Origin: Reticulitermes speratus
Taxonomy: Eukaryota > Arthropoda > Insecta > Blattodea > Rhinotermitidae
Length of the DNA: 64,000 bases
Assembly (NCBI GenBank): GCA_021186555.1
Contig: JAJKFL010000005.1
Coordinates: 8,707,178-8,771,177 of the forward strand
Direction: 5' to 3'
Of this stretch, positions 57,395 to 64,000 are shown piece by piece; position 1 is the first letter of the stretch, and each line of letters starts with the position of its first letter. The notes beneath the pieces were generated by a model. It saw only the letters and a program-made list of their open reading frames with translations. It was not told the DNA's origin and did no database searches. Position numbers and translations under genes: made by a program.

Positions 57395-58828
57395 TGTGTA
57401 GGCTTTATTAGATCTGATGGACATGCGCCATTACCCAAATACAAAATTCCGCGTCACAGCTGTAACTACGTGTATTTAATGTAATGGACTTACACCCTTA
57501 GTCATCACTCAAGACACTGCAACAGATGTGCAATAATCGCAACTGAGGGGGATGTAATTATCAAATGACACAAGACAAATTAACAGCGTTTTGACTTATG
57601 TCATTACTAAACTATACGAGACATAATGAACAACATATAACTATTATATCTGATTGGGACAAATGATAACTTAATTACACCAGGTAGACTAAGAGCGGTG
57701 TAACCATTGCAGCTGACGGGCACATGCCGTTACATAATTACACGGTATGTAATTACAGCTGCTTCATTACTTCTGCTGATAGGATCATGTCAGCGTCTAA
57801 TCACACTACAAACATTTAGAGGTGTTTGGCCATTAGCATGGAAGGAGACGCGCCATTACATAACTACATAAAACACTGTAACAAAAATATAACTGTTGTA
57901 ACTGATAGGGGCGTGCCATTATTCAGTTACCTTCCATTAGGTATAGTATAAACACCATTAGGCTACAGAAGGTGCCATTTTTGTCTCACATATTCCCCCC
58001 ATCAACAATATTGCTATGGTATATAGTCTTATTACGACAAATGTAAACTTTATTATATTCTATTTTACACATGTATTAAATATTTTTAATTAAATTAAAT
58101 TAAGATGTTTATCAGTATAAGAACATCAAAGAGAAATTACACATAACAATGCAGCTATATGGTACAATAAATTATGTCAGTAACTACAAAGCATGTATTA
58201 AATAGAAGCTAATAAGGTGTACATTTGTAGAAATAAGACTAAATACAATAAAAATGTACGGTGAAAATGACATAAAGATTGCTATGGTGTTTGTGAATAT
58301 TATTTGTGAGTTGGAAGTGGCATTAGCAAAACTTAATAAATGTGAAGTTGTGTAAATAGATCTTTAAATTTTCTTAACTTGCTTTCTTTAAAGAGGTGAT
58401 GCCATGCCTCCATTTTCAATGTTTTTAAGTCTCCGAAATTTCGTATCTATCTACCAGACGACGCTACCTCAAAAATAAGAATTTTAAACATATTGACTTT
58501 TCGATTTGCCCTATGTAACGAACAGACAATTGGAGTTAGCCACGTCAAATTCAATTTGGACAATTCCTAAGTTTTTTTTGTGCCTGCTATGTATTCTGTG
58601 AAATATTTACAAACATAGAAATGAATGATTTTTGTGGTTAAATCTGACACATTTTTCATAATGCAAATTCGTAAAAGTCGAATTTATGCGCAGAAATGGT
58701 TGCCACATTATTATTTATAAATTATATCTTTTATCAGCGTCAGGACAGCAAATTATGCAAAAAATGGCTCACAAATTTGTATGGTCTTTAATTTGTATGT
58801 CTTACTGGAATCTTTGGTAACCTCAAAC
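57395..58828. other. Decayed satellite edge, then unassigned
   Basis: 57395-57960 has scattered CCATTAC, AACTACA and TGTAAC blocks at irregular spacing, consistent with old degenerate satellite units. 57960-58828 has no recognised feature. Confidence 0.5.
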
Positions 58829-58842
58829 GCTTCAAGAGATGT

Positions 58843-59096
58843 GTTTTTTTATGACGCGACAGCCCCTAGTGGGCCATGGCCTCCTCATTTTCGAGGCTTC
58901 AGGATCACACTCAGACACACCACACTCGGTAGGATTCCTCTGGACGAGTTATCAGCCTGACACAGAGACCTCTACCTGACAACACGCAACACTCACAAGA
59001 GACAGACATCCAATCCCCCGGCGGGATTCGAACCCGCAATCCCAGCGAGCTAGCGGCCGCAGAGCCACGCCTGAGACCGCGCGGTCACTGGGGTCG
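58843..59096 (-). mobile_element. SINE-A, full length
   Basis: Flanked by GCTTCAAGAGATGT (58829-58842) and GCTTCAAGAAATGT (59097-59110), one mismatch. Complete head and A body on the minus strand, A-tail at 58843-58849. Confidence 0.92.
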
Positions 59097-59110
59097 GCTT
59101 CAAGAAATGT

Positions 59111-60089
59111 AGGAACTATAAACTCTTCCCAGAACTCCTAACTTTTTAATGTATGTTTTACCCAGCTCTTTACAGAGTGTCACTACATTGTTCAGTGCTC
59201 AGTCTGCTATTCCCAGCTGCATTAGTCCATTGTAATTAAGCCAGAACTTATGTTTGTCAGTCCAAGATATCGCTGTGTGTCTGTCGGTCTTTCTATAAGT
59301 ATTTACTATTTTTTTGTTAATTAAATTCTACATGGAGGTTACGGGAAAACTTTCTAATACTAACTGCATATTTACACAGTAATTTGACCTTGCAACGTTT
59401 CGCTTTTCTCTAGAATGGTTTAAAACCTGTACACATTTTTCTCTGTACTTTGATGTTATGATTTTTTAAATTTCAAATGGTGTCTACGTGCGTGGGGGGG
59501 GGGGGACAAGATATTTGCGGGAATTTGTGTAACGTCCGTGAAACTCGGCTTATTTTTAATTTCGCCACAGAGAACGAAGGTCATGTAATTGTCTTGGTCA
59601 ATTACGGCTACTTTTTACAAGAGTGCGCTAATAAGGCAGAAGTGTTATAATGGAGCAATCATGTACGAGGAAGTGGCTTGTGGTTTTTATGAGGCCCTCA
59701 TTTAAATTTCCTGAAATCTCGTTTTAAAACATTTTCTTTTGCGGTCTACTCAGAAAGTGAGAATTTTATAAACACGAACTTCCGGTAAGAGTTGCAAAAA
59801 TTATCCAAAACTCTTTCTATTTTAACAGTTATTTTTGAATTACTGTTTCCAATATTCAAAGAATTACCTGCTCATTCCCGTTGTGTTGTAGTTAGATAAC
59901 TGCCAACTTCATACATTTGATCTTTTATTTGGTTCAAGATATTAATTTAAGCATACTTAGTAGAATCTAGATAAACAAACGCGTTTTATATCCTTGCTAC
60001 TGACATCCGTTAAGGCTAAGTTTGTCATTATTATATATATCATATTACAGCAACTTTAAGCTGTAATGTATTTGACATTTTGTAAAGTG
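59111..60089. other. No recognised feature
   Basis: A G-run at 59491-59504 and AT-rich DNA. Nothing else is supported. Confidence 0.5.
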
Positions 60090-60101
60090 AATGAAAATAT
60101 A

Positions 60102-60520
60102 TGCCGATCCCAGTGGCCGTGCGGTCTAAGGCGTGGGTCTTCGGCCGCTCGCTTACTGGGATCGTGGGTTCGAATCCCACCGGAGGCATGGATGTTTGTG
60201 TTGTGTTTGTTGTATAAGGACGGTAGCATGGAACGTAAAGTGACATGAAGGACGAAAGGATTTAAACAGTACAAAAATGGATCAGAGGGGAAAAAAACCC
60301 CGGACAGGAGAAGAAAAAAAAAATCCCACCGGGGGTATGGATGTCTGTCTCTTGTGAGTATTGTGTGTTGTTGTCAGGTAGAGGCCTCTGCGACGAGCCG
60401 ATCCCTCGTCTAGAGGAGTCCTACCGACTGTGGTGTGTCTAAAAAGTGTGATCAAAAGGAATTACAAACCTCGACACTGAAACGGGAAACCGGAGTAGGT
60501 AGAAGAGGACGACTAAAAAA
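60102..60520 (+). mobile_element. Chained SINE: head, B body, A body with altered tail
   Basis: Head with B box GGTTCGAATCCC, B body (GGGGAAAAAAACCCCGG end), A-run, TCCC (60324), A body, then a different 3' tail (CGGAGTAGGTAGAAGAGG). Duplication AATGAAAATATA at 60090-60101 and 60521-60532 surrounds the whole. Confidence 0.94.
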
Positions 60521-60729
60521 AATGAAAATATAAACACGAAGTACATAGAAGTTGAAAGTCAGAGCTATATCTTATTTTTCTATAATACGAGTATTTCGAC
60601 CTACACGGTCGTTCTGAGTGAGGTCACGTAAGATATTGTCCAGGTTTACATACATACAGAAGTATATATAGAGCAAAATAGGCTAATACAACCGACAACC
60701 AACAAGTTTTAACAGCTAAACAGCCATCT

Positions 60730-60766
60730 TCCCTGAAGATGGCCGTTAGGCCGAAACGTGTTGGGT
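60730..60766 (+). ncRNA. Hammerhead-like motif, intact core
   Basis: CC, CTGAAGA (60733-60739), T, GGCC-GTTA-GGCC, GAAA, CGT, GTT, GG. All core bases are present and stem II is perfect. Stem I has at least two pairs and stem III is a short ACGTGT. GTT is a permissible cleavage triplet. A degenerate inverted partner lies near 60588-60624. Confidence 0.55.
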
Positions 60767-61157
60767 TATAAACAAACATCTCATGAAAAATTATCCCTTG
60801 TCGGTCATATTAATCCCTTAAAATGCTCTACAAGGTAACAATGTATTACAGAATTACAAATAAAATGTACATGGGTGTAATATGTAATAACGTTATACTA
60901 CAAAGTACCTAAAAATTTCCTCATGTTGTAATCCTATAGATGTTTTTGTAATAAGTTAATGATTACACACATAAAATCTTCACACAAATTTGTACAATCA
61001 AGTGCGGATGGCATACAGGCTGTGTGTGTTTGTGTGTGTGTGTCTGTGCCATTAATTCTGAAATTATAAGACGAAGCCGGTGATGAAACATTCATATTAT
61101 GAACTTTACATCGCTCTTTATACCGCGCATCTTTATTATTGAGTTACTGTATAAAAT

Positions 61158-61253
61158 GTTTCCAACAGTAATGCACTGTTTAATGATTTATTAATAAGGT
61201 ACTTTGTAGCACATTTTTAAAAAATCATTAAACAGTGCAGTATTGTTGGAAAC
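61158..61253. repeat. Short foldback repeat
   Basis: GTTTCCAACAGTAATGCACTG, then TTTAATGATTT, recurs inverted as AAATCATTAAACAGTGC...GTTGGAAAC, 96 bp in all. It lacks the hammerhead-like motif. Confidence 0.8.
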
Positions 61254-61621
61254 TTGTTATGTTATGCTGAGTCAATGTATTGCAGCTTGTGGCTCACCGA
61301 CAGTATACGATAAAGTGCGGTCAGGACAAATATGCCCACAACTGGTCACGATCTTGGACCCTGTGACATGTGAAGAAAGTCGAAATTACAGAGTTACAAT
61401 TTAAGATAAAACAATAATCTTAAACTTTGCATAAAGTGCGTACCAAGATATATATTTATAATCTGGAAACAGAAGTGTTTTTATGAATGGAGCGGTAGCA
61501 ACTTCTAAGTACTTTTATTCTATTTTCACCGTGCATTTTTCGAGTATAGACAATGTTTCTCACCAACTAAATGCACTTGTTATAAAAACACTAAAATATT
61601 CTAAAACTATTTGATAAAAAG

Positions 61622-61664
61622 CCCCGACATGTTTCGGCTCACCAATGAGCCATCCTCAGGGGGT
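61622..61664 (-). ncRNA. Hammerhead-like motif, intact core and GTC site
   Basis: Minus strand: CCCC, CTGAGGA, T, GGCTCA-TTGG-TGAGCC, GAAA, CAT, GTC, GGGG. Stem I (four pairs) and stem II (six pairs) are perfect. ACATGT gives a two-pair stem III or a six-pair dimer. GTC is the best-known cleavage triplet. The extra T after A9 occurs in nearly all copies here. Confidence 0.6.
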
Positions 61665-61711
61665 CTACAGAGGATTAACATATGTACGTGTTTTGAGAAC
61701 AGACAGTTGTG

Positions 61712-61753
61712 ACCCCTGAGGATGGCTCATTGGTGAGCCGAAACATGTCGGGG
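61712..61753 (+). ncRNA. Hammerhead-like motif, intact core and GTC site
   Basis: The inverted twin of 61622-61664 with the same core, stems and GTC site. Stem I is one C shorter on the 5' side. Confidence 0.6.
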
Positions 61754-61839
61754 CTTTTTATCAAACAGTTTTAGAATATTTTAGTGTTTTTATAACAAGT
61801 GCATTTAGTTGGTGAAAAACATTGTCTATTCTAAGTACT

Positions 61840-62640
61840 ACTTCTGTCCCGTTTATTTGTAGGCCTACCATCAGTCTCTGGTACACTTATGTTGTGGCAA
61901 AATCCTCTTCCTTTATCAACGAGGCCAATTACAAAGTTTTAAATGTTTAAAAGTAGATCATACTTTAGGCCGAAGAAAACACATAAAAATCGGGATCTGA
62001 CACTAATGAAAACGTGTGGTACAAACTTTTCTGTTCCTCATGAGGTGTTATCGAGTATGATAAACAGCGATTTCTGTAGCGCTATCACAAACACTGCATG
62101 AGCTCAGATCCTATGTACGTGGAGCAACACAGAAGTAAACTATTCAGATAAGACCAGTTCGCAAATGGGGTTTGGATATCAGCTTTTCACGTTGGCTTCT
62201 CTTTCTTGAGGCATGGACACGGATTCCTTATTGTATTCTTCATATGATTTTTAAAAACATTACAGTTCAAAGGTTTTGAATTATCTGAGAAATTAAATTT
62301 AGGAAAGGAAACTGTTTAATCCAAATTTCGAAGCAAGGTGGGTTTTCTGTAAGAGAAGTAAAGTCAGCAGGAAGTGGGACATGGGAAATGGGGCACAGCT
62401 CGGCTTTTCTGTGAAGATACATCTTTCTCAAAGTAAATAAATAAATAAATAAATAAAGCGAGTCATGATCCGCTGATTTTTTGTTATTTACAAATATAAT
62501 CTGAGGAATATAATGTGAATATAGCAGCCCAAAAAACTTTGACGCTTACAGTTCCGCGCAGCATACATAAAATTTTAATACGTGTTTCATAGATACGTCT
62601 GCAGACCAATTACTAAGGAGCTCAGAAGACATGACATAAA
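61840..62640. other. No gene; TAAA microsatellite
   Basis: 62433-62457 is an (AAAT)n run. Nothing else is recognised. Confidence 0.5.
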
Positions 62641-62644
62641 GACC

Positions 62645-62892
62645 TAAAGGGTGGTTTCAAAAATTTTCCAAGAATCTAGGAGCCACCTCCAAATTTCCAG
62701 CGCCAGAAAAATGACATCAAGCAAGTTTCATGCTGATGGCCCAGAATTGTGCAATGACTTTTGGAACTCACTCTGCTCAGTGCATGTGAAATGAGACAGA
62801 GACCGCAATGATTGTGTTGAAAATATTAGGCGCCATTTTTACAAACTTTCTTGGCCCGGAAGTCCAGGCGCCCGGGATTTTTGCATCACTGT
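62645..62892. mobile_element. MITE relative of 39348-39512
   Basis: Shares TTTTCCAAGAATCTAGGAGCC-like and CAGGCGCCCGGG with the element at 39348, plus a TTTTTGCATCACTG end. It carries extra internal sequence. Confidence 0.5.
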
Positions 62893-62964
62893 CCTACATA
62901 CAATAATAAAAATAAAAGAAGCCTAACTGAATGGGTCACATCTTAGGAACTACTTTCTAAACCC

Positions 62965-63150
62965 CGTTATTTAAGAAAAGATAGAAGGGATGGGAAGAGG
63001 AGGAAGAAGAAGTAAGTAGCTACTGGCTGACCTGAAGGAAACGAGAAGATTAAGGAAGTTGAAAGAAGAAGCCGTAGATTGCACTGTCTGGAGAGCTCGC
63101 TTTGGATGAGGCTATGGACCTGTCTTAAGAGACTACATGCTGATGATGAT
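62965..63150 (+). pseudogene. LINE 3' end (family X2)
   Basis: Translation SKQLLADLKETRRLRKLKEE, then AVDCTVWRARFG, a stop and GYGPVLRDY, then a GATGATGAT tail. Matches the C-terminus seen at 7437 and 52877. Confidence 0.75.
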
Positions 63151-63155
63151 GCTCT

Positions 63156-64000
63156 AAAGATTTCTGAAGGAACCACGCCTGGCAGCTCTCAAGAGAGCTT
63201 GTCAACAAATAAGACCTTCCAGTTCTGACTGGTCGTCTCATTACTGGTCTAAAACCGACTCATGTTCGATACAAACCTGTTAAGCAAATATTAAGCAATT
63301 TTCTCCGGTCTGTGACCACTACGAAGTCACTGAAGTCTTGCATGCAAGCAAACATAAAATGAAGGCAGCCAGTTTGAATCAGATATGAGAAAATTTCAGT
63401 TAAAACTACCTTACATTAATGGTTGTCAAGACACTTGTTTGAAATTTGTACAAAAGCTTCTGTTACACTGATCAGCCGATGTAGATGAAAATATTAATAA
63501 TATTAATATTAATAAAATATTAATAACTGCTTTTGAAGGCATTCCAGATCGCTGTGATTCCGACGAATAATTACCATGGATTGGATCTGCACTCTTCTGG
63601 GATATTATGCAGCATTGAATGGTAGTTCTGTACCAACGTTACGAGACAACTTACCCGTCCCATCTTGAAGGATTATGAAGTCTTCGTGCCCTTGGAAAAT
63701 GAGACCGATAGGTTGTCGCGAAACATCGGTGCAGGCCTACCACTCAACGCTGCGTCATATCCCAGAGTAGTGCAGATCTCTTCTACATCGCGGCGGAAGA
63801 CTGAAATCACGCATAACATGGATTGACTCGTACAGTGTGAATAATTATTCCTTGTGTTGGGCAATGCTACTCAGGTTAAGGATTTGTGGAAATGAATACT
63901 TGGATTGGAGGGTAAAGTGTGAAGTAATATTGCGATGTAGCATTCGAGTGCTCTTACGTATTACAAGAAGGAGGGATATCGTTTGAAATGAGATTAAAGT
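63156..64000. other. No gene; GACGTTTCG-family relic
   Basis: 63590-63775 has CTTCTGGGATATTATGCAGC, CCCATCTTGAAGG, and TGTCGCGAAACATCGG, a decayed copy of the foldback family at 64-299. The remainder is unassigned. Confidence 0.45.

Larger units (their letters stand above)
61546..61829. mobile_element. Young foldback element with two intact hammerhead-like motifs
   Basis: Arms of about 118 bp are nearly perfect inverted repeats (ATAGACAATG, CACCAACTAAATGCACTTG, AACACTAAAATATTCTAAAA). The spacer is about 50 bp. The high arm identity indicates recent origin or gene conversion. Confidence 0.9.

Overview
The window is animal nuclear DNA that is gene-poor and dominated by transposable elements. 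It is AT-rich, has no bacterial-style operons, and I found no conserved host gene, rRNA or functional tRNA gene. Four things point to an insect: several non-LTR retrotransposon fossils, Tc1/mariner/pogo DNA transposons, abundant tRNA-headed SINEs and large simple satellites. The LINE protein remnants look like repeats I associate with cockroaches (Blattodea, perhaps Periplaneta americana). That assignment is recall, not a database result.

Layout. 0-6 kb: a foldback repeat, a dispersed repeat and a Tx1/L1-like LINE with a nearly intact reverse transcriptase, embedded in a SINE. 7-13 kb: a YADD-bearing LINE fossil, a 42-bp satellite, and a deleted Tc1/mariner element whose right end has been amplified into a 130-bp satellite. 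16-30 kb: many copies of one SINE family, several of them concatenated, mixed with foldback elements carrying a hammerhead-like motif. 31-35 kb: one foldback element that has taken up at least four later insertions. 35-43 kb: a transposase fossil, a SINE, minisatellites and a complete 1312-bp mariner inside a TACA-type microsatellite. 45-50 kb: a SINE inside a SINE inside a LINE, a chained SINE, a foldback element and a Tigger-like element. 55.4-57.4 kb: about 30 copies of a 66-bp satellite. 58-64 kb: more SINEs, foldbacks with the best hammerhead-like cores, and a LINE tail.

Two observations stand out. First, about twenty dispersed sites share the core CTGANGA / hairpin / GAAA / CAT / GTH. 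In many of them the outer stem differs in sequence from copy to copy yet stays complementary, and the ACATGT stem III is palindromic. This is the architecture of short-stem-III type I hammerhead ribozymes, known from Penelope-like retroelements. Here the sites often lie as inverted pairs in foldbacks. Second, the SINEs are often chains of modules joined at exactly the same base, an A-run followed by TCCC just after the T-loop of the tRNA-like head. Whole chains are flanked by single target-site duplications. This suggests template switching at a fixed reverse-transcription block, plausibly the base equivalent to m1A58. A LINE lies between the two halves of another SINE at the same T-loop position.

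There is no gene network here. The biology is the life history of mobile elements: target duplications, nested order of insertion, decay of coding regions and birth of satellites.
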